A DNA stretch of 64,000 bases from Phymorhynchus buccinoides (Eukaryota > Mollusca > Gastropoda > Neogastropoda > Raphitomidae), in the NCBI GenBank assembly GCA_017654935.2, contig CM065706.1:4680808-4744807 (forward strand), given 5' to 3'. Below the pieces are notes generated by a model. It worked only from the letters and a program-made list of their open reading frames with translations, ran no database searches and was not told the DNA's origin. Each line of letters starts with the position of its first letter. Position 1 is the stretch's first letter. Both the position numbers and the translations under genes were made by a program. Shown here one piece after another: positions 1 to 10,669 of this stretch.

Positions 1-1872
1 TTCTTTGCACTGGGACTTCTTTTCCCCCGTGTGAAGTGTCATGTGACGTTTGACACTATCCAACCGGGTGAAGGTAGCTTCACATTCGGTGCAAGAAAAC
101 GGTTTTGGAGCAAAACCGTGTTGCTTGGTTCTGTGGCTCTCCAGACTGACTTCGGAGTCGAAGATTTCACCGCATTCTGCGCACACAAAGGGTTTCTTGT
201 CAGCACCGTCTTTTCTTCGGCGTTTCTTTGGTTTCACTGGCTTAGCACCATCACCGTCTTTTTGTAGGCGTTTCTTTTTCACAATTTTACCCGAATCATC
301 ACCGTCTTTTCTTAGGCGTTTCTTCGTTTTGACCGGTTTATCACAATCATCAGCATCTTTTCTGAGGCGTTTCTTTTTCGTTGGATTTAGTGCTTCATCA
401 CAATCAACATCGTCTTTGTCTTGGTGTTCCTTCAGTTCCACAGGATCAGTGTAATCGTCCGTGCTTTCGTCATCTTCCTCCGCTTCGTACATCGGCGAAT
501 CATCGTCATCGTCGCTGCCGCTGTCTCCCCCCCCTGGTTCATGGTCCCCAGGCAGAGAGACGCAGACCTCAGCACTGCTGCCCGGGCCTGAGAACACCCC
601 TTCTGTGTGGTTCTCTTTCTGGAGCCTCCCCTCCGCAGCCTTCTGTTTCTGAGGCCTCTTCTCATCCTCAAGCCTGGTCAGCTTCACGAAACATTCCTTG
701 ATGGACGAAGCTGCTGCCCCTTTGGCAGGCTTCCCAGTTGCGGCCCTTTCTGTAGGCTTCCCAGTTGCGGCCCTTTTTGTAGGCTTCCTAGTTACGGCCC
801 TTTCTGTAGGCTTCCCAGTTGCGGCCCTTTCTGTAGGCTTCCCAGTTGCAGCCCTTTCTGTATGCTTCCTAGTTACGGCCCTTTCTGTAGGCTTCCCAGT
901 TGCGGCCCTTTCTGTATGCTTCCTAGTTACGACCCTTTCTGTAGGCTTCCCAGTTGCGGCCCCTTTGGTGGGTTTCCAAGCTGTCGCCGGCAAATCATCA
1001 GTAGTAACTGGCGTGTCTGAAAAACTCTCTTCTGGGTGCTTCCTTTCGTAATGTCTCTTCAGGTAATCCAGCCCGATGAACTGCGCGCGGCAAATCGCGC
1101 AGGCAAAGTAAGTGTTTCCGGACAGCGACTTCCTCGGAGCTTTGGGTATGTCTTGCAGTGTCTCTCCCCTGTGCTTCCTTTCTTGGTGTCTCTTCAAATG
1201 TTCCTCGCGGGCGAACTGCGCACAGCAAATAGAGCAAGGAAAAGATAATCTGCTAGCATTCGGCCAAACGTCAAGGAACTCCCCTTCTGCGTGTTTTGTT
1301 TTGTGGTGCCTCTGCAAATGCTCCAGCTGGATGAACTCTGCATGGCAAATAGAACACCAAAAATAGGTATTAGGACTCTTGTTGGCAGTGTTCGGCATGT
1401 CCGAGTGCTTCCTGAGTCGGTGTCTCTTTAAATGGTCCTCGTGGGTGAATTTCGCGGGGCAGACTGTGCACGAATACGAAATCGCGTTTGCGAAGAACAC
1501 AGGCGTGTCGAATTCCTGGTCATCCGGAGGCATTTCCCAGTTAGGATGTGCATTAAAGCTGTTACTGCCGGTTGTGTCATGATGTTCGTTGACAGTCACT
1601 GTCGATTCAGTGTCACGATGCGTGACAGATTCATTTGCTGTGTCGTCTTCAACAATCACAGGGGAACTGCTGCTACGATTCGTGTCCGTGTTAGTTTCAT
1701 CATCTTCAATAACGATAACAGGAGTTTCTCTGTTGCAATGTGAGTTGATATTGTTTGCATCACTATCGAGGACGATCCCAAGTGTATCCACGGTGACGTC
1801 ATTTGCGTCGTCTTCGATGAGAATTGGCGATGTCCCCATGTCGGCGAAGCCAAGAATCTCTGGAGCCGCCAT
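1..1872 (-). CDS. C2H2 zinc-finger protein with SIM-like N terminus, 5' part (left-arm copy)
   Basis: Second copy of the gene at 41339-43713, cut by the window edge. It encodes about residues 1-624: the acidic N terminus with [15 protein letters not shown] and PVIVEDD motifs, fingers 1-4, the [13 protein letters not shown] repeat, the acidic and Lys/Arg-rich blocks, and fingers 5-6 into 7. The start is the ATG read leftward from 1872 (MAAPEILGF). A splice acceptor (ttgcag in sense orientation) lies about 30 bases upstream near 1902, so a non-coding or mostly non-coding exon probably precedes it. Conceptual translations in several overlapping frames are identical to the other copy, so the copies can differ by very few bases here. 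Its role is presumably DNA binding in the nucleus; no target can be inferred. Confidence 0.85.
   Translation of the reverse strand, partial: MAAPEILGFADMGTSPILIEDDANDVTVDTLGIVLDSDANNINSHCNRETPVIVIEDDETNTDTNRSSSSPVIVEDDTANESVTHRDTESTVTVNEHHDTTGSNSFNAHPNWEMPPDDQEFDTPVFFANAISYSCTVCPAKFTHEDHLKRHRLRKHSDMPNTANKSPNTYFWCSICHAEFIQLEHLQRHHKTKHAEGEFLDVWPNASRLSFPCSICCAQFAREEHLKRHQERKHRGETLQDIPKAPRKSLSGNTYFACAICRAQFIGLDYLKRHYERKHPEESFSDTPVTTDDLPATAWKPTKGAATGKPTERVVTRKHTERAATGKPTERAVTRKHTERAATGKPTERAATGKPTERAVTRKPTKRAATGKPTERAATGKPAKGAAASSIKECFVKLTRLEDEKRPQKQKAAEGRLQKENHTEGVFSGPGSSAEVCVSLPGDHEPGGGDSGSDDDDDSPMYEAEEDDESTDDYTDPVELKEHQDKDDVDCDEALNPTKKKRLRKDADDCDKPVKTKKRLRKDGDDSGKIVKKKRLQKDGDGAKPVKPKKRRRKDGADKKPFVCAECGEIFDSEVSLESHRTKQHGFAPKPFSCTECEATFTRLDSVKRHMTLHTGEKKSQCKE
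717..980 (-). repeat. In-frame 27-nt minisatellite in zinc-finger gene (left copy)
   Basis: About ten 27-nt units encode the 9-residue repeat TGKPTERAA or TRKHTERAV. The copy number equals that of the right-arm copy at 42231-42494. The unit resembles the TGEKP linker between zinc fingers, but no finger lies within the block. Confidence 0.9.
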
Positions 1873-2129
1873 ATCTGGTGCAGCCTGTCTGTACTCCTGT
1901 TCTGCAACATAAAACAAGAATTCAGTCTGTCTCAGATACACACAGATTTTAAAATTTCAATATTTTCTTCCATGGGTGCATTTCCACAATTTATACAAAT
2001 GCTTGTTTTAAAGTGTTTGAAAAACACAATAGACACACAAAGATCTTGTTTGACCAACAAAAAAAAAGAGAAGGAAATTCCTTTTCTGGTAAAATTCAAA
2101 AACAGGAAATCCTTCTATTAGTTCTATAC

Positions 2130-2512
2130 CAGGAAAAGTTGCACCCATGTGATGATTCTTCTTCTTCTCCTTCTTCGTCGATTGCTCAGACAGTTTCCTG
2201 TCAATTATGAGCGCAGATGCATCATGCTGCCGTTATGCGTCTAGGAAATAGTTAGGCCCGGCATGGCTGTCTTCGACTAGGGAAATTCTCTGCAAGAGTG
2301 TCTTGAAGAAAGGCAGGAGAATGGACCCAGTAAGGCAGAAAGATAGATCTATGATAGTAAGCAAAGGGAAAAGGCAGAGTCAAAGAGAGTGACAGATTAG
2401 AGGTTAGAGGAAGTTACAAGCATAGAACTTCAAGAAGGTGGAGGAACTATTTATATGAAAGCCCCCCCCCCCCCCCCCCCCAAGTCCCCAAGGGGGGGAC
2501 ATTTTCAAATGT
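2130..2512 (-). repeat. Dispersed retroposon-like repeat with (GAA)n tail, copy 1
   Basis: In sense orientation (minus) it runs from a poly-G/C run, through a segment beginning near TTCCTCCACCTTCT and containing TTTGACTCTGCCTTTTCCC, to CTCATAATTGACAGGAAAC and a (GAA)n-like tail. The same sequence recurs at 40700-41080 (arm counterpart), at 15640-15960, and in part near 47270-47352. The A-rich tandem tail suggests a SINE or LINE tail. No coding capacity is seen. Confidence 0.7.
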
Positions 2513-2624
2513 GATAAGTCATAAATTATGAAAAACTAGCACAACGCCTAGTACTGGCAAATCCCAGAACCGGTAACGCCTAGTACCAGTACCGCCAAGA
2601 ACCGGTAATGATGAGTATTGTTAT

Positions 2625-2626
<2 letters not shown>

Positions 2627-2693
<67 letters not shown>

Positions 2694-2738
2694 ATAGACA
2701 TACAGAGACATGAGACACAGAGAAAGAGACAGACAGAC

Positions 2739-2812
<74 letters not shown>
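2627..2812. repeat. (GA)n microsatellites
   Basis: Two long GA tracts separated by a degenerate CAGACA-containing linker. The right-arm counterpart at 40396-40591 is (CT)n. All reading frames here are low-complexity SLSL or ERER. Confidence 0.95.
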
Positions 2813-2815
<3 letters not shown>

Positions 2816-3083
2816 AGAGAAGAGCGACGCCAGCGACGCTCGTGTGCCCCCCCCCCCCCCCCCCCCCATCCTCTGAGAGAGAAATGGCGACGCTCGTGCC
2901 CCACCCCCACCCCTCCCTGCTATATAAGTTCTTTTTCTTCTTCAGTAGGCTAAGCTCGCCTGTCGGAAGTTCCCCACACTCACGCGTCAGTTAACGTCAG
3001 TGACCCGCCTGGAAGGTTCACAGCAAATTTGAAGCGATTAGGTCGAAAAACGGCAGAGTTATAAGGCCTGTTTTGTGTTTCAG

Positions 3084-3115
<32 letters not shown>

Positions 3116-3309
3116 TAAATTACTATATGATTAAATGACCCATGATTGCAGAAAATGATGGGTCAATTTCCAAAATAATAGGCCACTATAGTAGGTACTA
3201 AAAGATGGGTCATATAACATCTGGCTGCACAATATGAGGGGTCTATATGGGTCATTGACTCCAGCCTCCTGACAATGTGAAGTTCTGTTCATTTGATTTC
3301 AATGTACAC

Positions 3310-4225
3310 TAGTTACCATATTTTATCGACTATAAGGCGATACTTTTTTTCCCCTAGACTGAGACCCCTGCACCTTATAATGAGACTGATAATATAGTAA
3401 TAGTAAATAAGTAAGAAACTATAACAACATCTGAATTCTGTGTACCATATTTTTCGGACTATAAGGCGCACCTGATTATAAGGCGCACCCCCAGATTTTA
3501 CACAAATTTCAGATTTTGTAATTCTATTTTCTTACTATTTTAGTGGGGTTTTTTAAATGTGTTTGTGTCTTTTAACAGTTTTTGATGATTTAAAACAAAT
3601 TTTAACAATAAAAAACCCAAACACATTTTTTTGCTTATTTGTGTGTAGCCATGTTACCTTAAATTAAAGGCGCTGGGGTATCACTATCAGTCTGGGAAAA
3701 AAGTATAGCCTTACAGTCCGAAAAATACGGTAACATTTTGGGGGGTGCGCCTTATAATCAGGTGCGCCTTGTAGTCCGTAAAAGACGGTAGTCTGTCATT
3801 TCGATTTCCAAGAATGACTTCCATACAGTGGAGGAAGCGGCTGCTATTCCAGAGGGCTGGGAAATAACTTATTTCCAGTAAACAAAATGCCTTACTCAGG
3901 ATGCATCCCCACTCTCTCGGGCAAGACAAGGAAGCTGCATAGGTTCCGGGTTAATGGGAAGTGCTTTCTTTTTTCGGGGGGGGAACCTAAGAGCTGGGCA
4001 TTTTTGCAATTTAGTGATAAAAAATCTAACCATTTTTATACTTTTTACCCTTGTACAGGGTGCATGCTTGGGGCTGAGGGGGGGTTCTGGAAACCCCCCC
4101 TAGATCTGGCTCTGTTAATAAAGGCGCACGCACCCTATTACAAGGCCACCTCCCAAATTTTACACAAAATTCTGATTTGGTTATTACAGTTTCTTACCAT
4201 TTTACGGACTATAAGCCGATAGGAT
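3310..4225. repeat. Nested fold-back elements with ATAAGGCGCACC motif
   Basis: The motif CGGACTATAAGGCGCACC and its complement appear several times in alternating orientation (about 3455-3490, 3715-3790, 4120-4225), with variants near 3320-3380. The segment between is AT-rich and non-coding. It looks like TIR elements inserted into or beside one another. The ATAAGGCGCACC motif is widespread in animal genomes as a DNA-transposon end; I do not assign a family. The counterpart is at 38985-39900. Confidence 0.7.
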
Positions 4226-4251
4226 GATGAAACATGATTTAAAAGGAACAT

Positions 4252-4498
4252 GGCTCCCAATCGTCTCGCAAAACAAGGGGTCCCAGGGACTCCTTCACTT
4301 ACAGCATAGAGGGTCCTAGAGGCGGGATAGAGGGTCCCAGTGGCATTGCGAATGCTAAAAAGAATTTTTCTAGTGCATCCCTGGGACCCCCTGCACATTC
4401 TTATAGAGGGTCCCTTAGAATTTTAGTGCTTCATACTAATCATAGACCCCCAAATGGGGTCCATGGGAACCCTTGCTTTGCGGGATGATTGGGAGCCC
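4252..4498. mobile_element. MITE with GGGCTCCCAATC terminal inverted repeats, copy 1
   Basis: The ends are imperfect inverted repeats of about 35 bp (GGCTCCCAATCGTCTCGC at the left, CGGGATGATTGGGAGCCC at the right). The interior holds repeated 'gggaccctctat' and 'tagagggtccc' phrases that also pair. Other copies are at 38715-38952 (arm counterpart), 43880-44200, 50869-51079 and 56952-57164. No transposase is present. Confidence 0.8.
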
Positions 4499-4499
4499 T

Positions 4500-5440
4500 G
4501 TATGTACATGTGTATGTGTGAGTTGTATGACTTGTATCACTGTATCAGTCACATAATGATAATCACTAAATCAGTGTCTGTCTTCTTCTTCGCCTTAGCC
4601 TAGGCGGCCAACTTCACAAACAAAGTTCATCACGTTGAAGATTCTGCTGCACTTATTCATCAAGAAGATGTGTGTGTTGTGTTGTGTGTGTGTGTGTGTT
4701 GTGTGTGTGTCACTGACTGTGTATGTAAATATTATAATAAATCATTGTACCTGTGTACGGCTGTAGCCTACAGTACAGTGTAGGTACTAGGGTAGGTGGC
4801 TGAGGCTGAGGCAGTACTGCCTGCAGTAGCTACTAGCCGTGTAGTAGGGGAAGGGGGGTCTTGGCTATTCTATTCTACACTGCTGCTAAATACGTGTAAA
4901 GCCAGAATCAAATTGTCATATCGTACCAATCACCAATCATTGGTCCAATGTGCCAAACAGAAAGGTGTTGCTTGCTCTGGATTTCCGCTGCTGACAAACA
5001 GAAACAATTCTTGGTTCTTGTTCCTCTCCATTTGCCTGAGGGTCAAGGCCAGTATTTTGACTAGTTACCGAAACACACCGAAACAATCAATATGCTCAAG
5101 AAATCCACCTTGTGGACTTCTAAATATCTCTGTATGTCAACTGTCTCTGTTTCTGTCTGTGTCTCTCTGTCTTTGTCTGTCTCTGTCTGTCTGTCTGTCT
5201 TCTTTCCTTCCGTATAGCGACCACAGTCACTGCTGACTATTCTGTGGCTGTAGAACTTTTGGAGGATCTGCGGACTCTCAGAAAGTTCAGAGGTAAAGAA
5301 GAAGAAAGTGAACAGATGAAAGAGAAGAAAACAGGAGGCTTGGCCCAGCCAGCCAGGTCCCACTGATCGTTCCCCAACATGATACCGCGCCATTAGGGGG
5401 GGGGGGGGGGGGAGGAGAGAAGGGGTGCGGCAGTTAGTGT
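4500..5440. other. Unique-looking non-coding stretch with short TG microsatellites
   Basis: Includes (TG)n at about 4670-4715 and TCTGTC-rich sequence at 5140-5200. The right arm carries the same sequence but is interrupted by a LINE fragment at the site equivalent to about 5090. No gene is seen. Confidence 0.6.
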
Positions 5441-5760
5441 GTGACTTGAAGACCCAGGACACGAAAGTGCCCAAGGTCCCCACCTCAAAAGTCGACCTGT
5501 TCAGGGAGATTGTTCCATGCCTTGATGGTACGTGGCAGGAACCTGGCCTGTCTGTATCAAGTACGGCAGTAGATCTGGACCAGCTGCTTGGTGTGGGCTG
5601 GACGCTTGGGTTGCGGTGCTGGGATCAGTTTATCTGTCAGGTTCTCCCCGTCCATGGTGATCGACTATCTAGTTCATTTTGGATTTTATAGAGCATGACT
5701 AGTCTGTCTGTCTTCGTTCTTGCAAGGAGAGCCACGTCAGTTCATGTTAAGTCACAGACT
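5440..5760 (-). pseudogene. LINE reverse-transcriptase C-terminal remnant
   Basis: Read on the minus strand across frameshifts, it gives the typical end of a LINE ORF2: a TKQL segment, then YRQARFLPRTI, then WNNLPEQV, then a short tail. That is the 'RTxxYxxSFFPRTIxxWNxLP' block that ends many non-LTR reverse-transcriptase ORFs. Frameshifts and stops make it a fossil. The same fragment is in the right arm at 36010-36420 on the plus strand. Confidence 0.65.
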
Positions 5761-5859
5761 GTATAAAATCTCTGAGTAGGGGGCCATAGATCAAAGTAGC
5801 GGTAAATGAAGAGCAGGGGCTGTGCCGGTCGGGGTTTGGCCCCAGGGACCACTATACGG

Positions 5860-6720
5860 TCGGATTGGTCTTGCCTGGAGTGCATGGTCACTGCTACTGA
5901 CCATGCAGTGGTCATTTTTATGTAGATCCCAGTTGTTTTTCATGTCATGAGCACAACTATACTGCACCTTGCACGATCGATGTTGATGACCATGCAGTGG
6001 TCAGTGACAATGACCAGTGGTCAATTTGACTTAAGAATCAAATTTGATCAAATTATTTCCTGTCACCAACAGCCTGTATGCACATGTATAACCCAGATGA
6101 CCAGTGGTCACGCGGCCACTGACCAGTGGTCTACTTTCATGTAAAGTTCCACATTTTCGCTGTGTTTAACAGCTTATTAGTGTAATGAGTACTACTGCAC
6201 CTTGTACAATGTACATCGACCAGCGGTCAGTGACAATGACCAGCGTGTCACTTTAACTTAAAAAAACAAATTTTGATTCTTAACAGATTACTAGTTTCCT
6301 GCCACCAGGTAATTTATGCATAATCCAGATGACCAGTGGTCACTGCCACTGACCAATTGTCGCTTTGAGGTAAATTCCACATGTTCAATGTTTAACAGCT
6401 TATATTAGTGTATCGTGAGTACTACTGCTCCATTTACAATGCAGATGACAAGTGGTCAGTGACAAGGACAATTTTATTTTTAAGTCAAAGTGGAATTTAC
6501 GTTAAAGTGACCACTGATCATTGTCACTGACCACTGGTCAGTGTGGAATGTACGTCAAAGTGACCACTGGTCAGTGGCAGTGACCACTTGTCATCTGGAT
6601 TATACATGTGCATAAATTATCTAGTGACAGGAAAGAATTAAGCTGTTAAGAATCAAAATTTGATTATTAAGTCAAAGTGACCACTGGTCATTGTTAGTGA
6701 CCAATAGTCATCGAGATCTA
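5860..6720. repeat. Array of TGACCAnTGGTCA dyads
   Basis: About 15-20 copies of the dyad TGACCA-n-TGGTCA (some with substitutions or a 'TGC' spacer) occur in about 850 bp, often as pairs roughly 30 bp apart. They are embedded in a larger repeat carrying 'AACAGCTTA', 'TTTCCTGTCAC' and 'ATAATCCAGATGACC'. The larger unit reverses direction near 6470, so the array is head-to-head. It is conserved in the other arm at 35110-36000. No reading frame is present. Confidence 0.75.
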
Positions 6721-6922
6721 CACTGTACAAGGTACCAAAATCACATCAACACATAGACACACGGACATATAAACACATAGACAATTAACTACTTAGAGGG
6801 AGTGTGACATAGCGGACCTGTGACTTAGAGGGCCTGTGACTTAGCGGCAGTTCTATCATGGACTTGATGCGTTTCTAAAGCGACGTACACTGTAGAAGCG
6901 TATTCCAGTATGGGACGCGCAA

Positions 6923-7099
<177 letters not shown>

Positions 7100-7239
7100 T
7101 CTTCAATTTTGAATCTCATAAATATCATTCTACATAGTAAACGGTGTATCTACAAATACTTAAGTTATTCCTGACTATCTTGGGCTCTATCTTCTCCCCA
7201 TACTATCTTATCCTTTCACTTTCTACTCTATCCTTGCTG

Positions 7240-7372
7240 GAAGTTCAGTTTAACGTCGCGTATCGGCTTTCGCCATGTACGACGGGCTGAACAAACCAAC
7301 CAGGGTATAAACAAAAAATTATGTTCCTGAATCACTGTCTTAGCCAAAAGGCCGAGAAGTGATCAGAATTCC
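7240..7372 (-). mobile_element. U2-snRNA-headed short retroposon (left copy)
   Basis: On the minus strand, 7363 down to 7338 matches the first 26 nt of U2 snRNA (CTTCTCGGCCTTTTGGCTAA core) with one G-to-A change. About 100 bp of unrelated sequence follows, ending GACGTTAAACTGAA. A 10-bp direct repeat ATCCTTGCTG flanks the element (7230-7239 and 7373-7382), as expected of a target-site duplication. It is not a functional U2 gene: only the 5' end of U2 is present. The U2 match starts about 9 nt inside the element. Confidence 0.75.
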
Positions 7373-7819
7373 ATCCTTGCTGTTACTTTCTTTCCTTTTC
7401 GTACTTGGTTCAGGTATTCTTGGTTTGGACTTGTGGTCTATGGCCACGTGTTTGCCACGTAAAGGGCAATAACTTATTTAGATGTTTCCTGTCGTGAGAT
7501 GCGTCGAAACTTGTCTTCTTGGATCAACTTGGAAGCGCCATGTAGACCTCTTGGGAGCATAGACATTTTAATTTTTTTATTACAGTTTACGCAGCTCAAG
7601 GTAAGGACTTTAAACACGACTAAATACGTCGTTTTTAATTTTGTATGAAAAATGATACTTTTGGGTGAGGGTTAGAATCCTGGTACAGTGGTTGTGGTTC
7701 GATCTGTGGTTAGTTGCACTTGCAGGCCCACATGTCACACCCCTTTTTTTGGCCCTGCACCCGCTCCAACCCCCACCCATTTTGGCTGCATTAAAAAAAA
7801 CCTCACTTTCTTCTTCTTC

Positions 7820-8330
7820 TTCTTCTTGACCTATTCTGAAAGACTGAATTATTTAAATCTCCATTCTCTTAAACTGTTAAAGGAAGAAGATTGAGGGGAG
7901 ACCTCATTCAAACATATAAAATATTCAATGAAATAGACAATATTTCTGTTGACTCGCTATTCACTGTATCACTATGCAAGAAAGTCTGAGGGAATTTTTT
8001 TTTATTTTTATTAAACACTGCTGTACTAACATTAGGAAATATTGTTTTTCTAACAAAGTTGCTTCATACTGGAATGACCTCCCCACTAATATCAAATATG
8101 CACCAACTACTAATTGTTTCAAGAATCTTGTGGACCACTGACCAAAATTTAGAGATCTCTTTCTGGAATTTGATTAGTAATTATTAAAGATGATTTGATT
8201 GCTTGTATTTTTATTTTTGTGTCAGACCCCAATGCAAAATCAAAATGTATCTGTCAATGATGGGGCGTTTTATAGTCTGCAAGGCCTAGGCTGATGAAAG
8301 CCTGTCCCTAATACTTAACCTAACCTTCTT
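7820..8330 (+). pseudogene. LINE reverse-transcriptase C-terminal remnant with 3' tail
   Basis: Frames read ERLNYLNLHSLK, then (frameshifted) RRLRGDLIQTYKIFNEID, then a segment giving WNDLPTN. This is the C-terminal end of a non-LTR reverse-transcriptase ORF. A poly-T-interrupted stretch and a 3' region with 'aaggcctagg' follow. It is broken by frameshifts. The counterpart on the minus strand is at 33540-34050. Confidence 0.7.
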
Positions 8331-8339
8331 CCTCTTCCT

Positions 8340-8640
8340 CTTCTTCTTCTTCTTCTGATTGGGGATGCTTCCATTCCACCGGCACACGCGACCTACTCGT
8401 ACCGAATAGTGGAATGGGCTTTAAAGTGTGTACAAGATCTTGTGCGTGTGTTCGCACATGGGACCTCAGTTTTAGGTCTCATCCGAAGGACCAGGAAATA
8501 GGAGTAAAGTATCTTTCCTAAGGATACAACACTGTGAACAGCTCGGTTTGAACCAGTGCATTCGCAAACTGGCCACAGGCTGACACATACATCTCAACCG
8601 TTTATTCAAGATAAATGGTGAATGGTATGTTACACAGTTA
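8340..8640 (-). mobile_element. tRNA-like SINE (left copy)
   Basis: The minus strand carries a tRNA-like head: an A-box-like segment near CCTGTGGCCAGTTTGCGAA and a B-box-like GGTTCAAAC. A body with 'GGTCCTTCGGATGAGACC' and a (GAA)n tail follow. The body 'GTCTCATCCGAA' phrase recurs near 47005 and 47850, indicating a family. The counterpart is at 33225-33530 on the plus strand. Confidence 0.65.
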
Positions 8641-9351
8641 ATCTTCTGATAACAACAAAGGCACATTCTAGCATGCATGCGAATCAGGAGCAACAAAGCG
8701 GCGCGGCATAAGATAACAAGTCATTTATATTTTTACTGTCTTTTGTTTGCTAGCTTCGTTATAAACATTGACAAGATGGTATAGATGGATGTACGTTTTG
8801 TTGTTTTCGAAGTCGGGCCGTAGTGGTTGACTGCAGTGGGCTTGTTCGTCTGCAAGTCGTGTGTAGTAGATGTGGACAGGCCTGGGAAAACCTGTGTAGT
8901 TTAGGGCCTATGTAGGTCACCATGCACTCGATGGTTCGGTCAACAGTGTTCTTACTCGTAGTAAATGTTCAGCATGTCGACAGGATGGTTTTGATAAACA
9001 AAAGTTATTTAACACACACAAGTTGTCAAAAGCACTTTCAATTCATGATTCCCAAAGTCTGAGTCCCAAAGTCTGAAAAGTTCAATTAAGTTATTTCATT
9101 CACTTTAACTGGGTCGCACCATGTTGTGTAGGCCTACAGTTCATTTGAACGATGTGTCACTTGCCTGACTTCGCCGATGGAAAGCACTGCTTTGACGGCG
9201 TTCTTCAATCCAGAATTAGCATGCAAGATTGCCGAAGAGTTTTCCCTATTGAAGCATGCATTATTGATGGCAGCCACAAGGGTGTGTGTGAAAGGAGGGC
9301 GTTAGTACGATAGAGAAGGATACACCTTGGTACTGAATCTGCCATCTTGAA

Positions 9352-9354
<3 letters not shown>
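8640..9354. other. Non-coding sequence, no recognisable feature
   Basis: Moderately complex sequence shared with 32480-33225 of the other arm. Short frames only; nothing recognised. A (CA)n run follows at 9354-9383. Confidence 0.5.
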
Positions 9355-9386
<32 letters not shown>

Positions 9387-9438
9387 CCACATGGTTCGTT
9401 TGTCTTTTTCTTTTTTAATATTTGAAAATCAAGTAGTA

Positions 9439-9652
9439 GGGGAAGACGGGGTAAAAAGCGCATGGGCGGGTAAGAAGCCCACCCCAATTATCTCATGAAA
9501 TAAAGAAAATTTCAGTCAAATTTGCCCATGAGACGAATGCTAGACATTAACGCTCGTCTCATGGGCAAAATGAGACTGAAATTTGCTTAATTTCATGAGA
9601 TAATTGGGGTGGGCTTCATACCCGCCCATGCGCTTTTTACCCCGTCTTCCCC
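9439..9652. mobile_element. Palindromic MITE with TA target duplication, absent from the other arm
   Basis: The 214-bp element starts GGGGAAGACGGGGTAAAAAG and ends with the exact complement. It is nearly palindromic throughout, with an internal stem around 'TTTGCCCATGAGACGA'. It is flanked by TA on both sides (9437-9438, 9653-9654). The other arm, near 32397-32411, has the uninterrupted sequence with a single TA, so the insertion boundary is proven within the window. TA duplication and small size fit a Tc1/mariner-type non-autonomous element. Confidence 0.92.
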
Positions 9653-9659
9653 TAGTAGA

Positions 9660-10360
9660 AGTATTTGGGTTAATATGGGCCTTGCTTCCTTTTTACATCC
9701 TTTCTTGGTAAAATTGCATTTTTCTGTATTCCATAGTTTGCATCTTGTTAATAATTTTTCTGTTTAAAATTATTATGGAATAATTTTTTTTATAGTAAAA
9801 AAAACCCCCACCAGTTTCTGTTCATCAGAATTAGAAAATTAAGCAAACATTCTCGAGTATATTGGGAAATAGGTGCCAGTTTTTTTTCATTAATAAGTAA
9901 CTAATTCCATGGGAAAACTACAAGGTAAGTAAAACAAAATTTTCTAAATTTGAAAAGAAGGTTTGAAAATCTGCTGTAAACCCTGTTTTCACCAACATGT
10001 CTGGTCTGTTTGATGAAAATAACACAATACCTTTTTCCTTTTTTTCTCTAAGAATAATCAGCCAGTTGATTGTGGGCCCTTAAGAAGGAGAACGTAATAA
10101 TAAGCCTGTGCTTAACAAGCAAGGCAAAATGTTGCTTCTAAGAGATCATTTTCAATTTTTAAGAGAATTTGGTTGTTAGCAAAACTACACCTGTGCGAAC
10201 CCTGCAGTACATATTCAAATAGTGTTCTAAATTATTGATTTGATAAGAAAATCCCGTGCAAACACTAAATTCATTAACAATCCAAAACGTACCCAAGAAG
10301 GGGCATACAAATTAAACATAATTAAAGGGCCATGAGGCCCATAACAGCCCTGACAACTAC
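9660..10360. other. AT-rich non-coding sequence
   Basis: Shared with 26360-27100 in the other arm, where a poly-G run (26899 on) replaces a CCCCCA stretch. It ends with a LINE-type 3' tail phrase 'aaagggccatgaggccc' near 10325. No gene is seen. Confidence 0.5.
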
Positions 10361-10367
10361 TACAGTA

Positions 10368-10557
10368 GGGAAAGATGGGGTAAAAAGCCCATGGGCGGGT
10401 AAGAAGCCCATGCCAATTATCTCATGAAATGAAGCAAATTTCAGTCACATTTTGCCCATGAGACGAGTGTTAATGTTTAGCATTCGTCTCATGGGCAAAT
10501 TTGACTGATTTAAAAAAAAATGTCATGACATAATTGGCTTTTTACCCCGTCTTCACC
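10368..10557. mobile_element. Same MITE family, second copy (left arm)
   Basis: 190-bp relative of 9439-9652, with ends GGGAAAGATGGGGTAAAAAG and CTTTTTACCCCGTCTTCACC and flanking TA. The right-arm counterpart at 26140-26350 is 211 bp. This insertion therefore predates the divergence of the arms. Confidence 0.88.
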
Positions 10558-10669
10558 TATGCTTACTATTACTGGTCAAGCTGTGGACAGGAGCAGACTG
10601 TAGCAGTGCCTTGCTTTCTGTTCAGTCTGCTTTTTTTAAAAACTCCCAGTTTAATAAAGATGAGCTTAT

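Noticed and set aside
50..1051. Several plus-strand open frames over the left zinc-finger copy
   Set aside because: Antisense shadows of the minus-strand zinc-finger coding sequence, kept open by its repeats.
3887..4398. Open frames conserved between the two arms
   Set aside because: Conservation only reflects near-identity of the arms; the frames lie in fold-back and MITE sequence.
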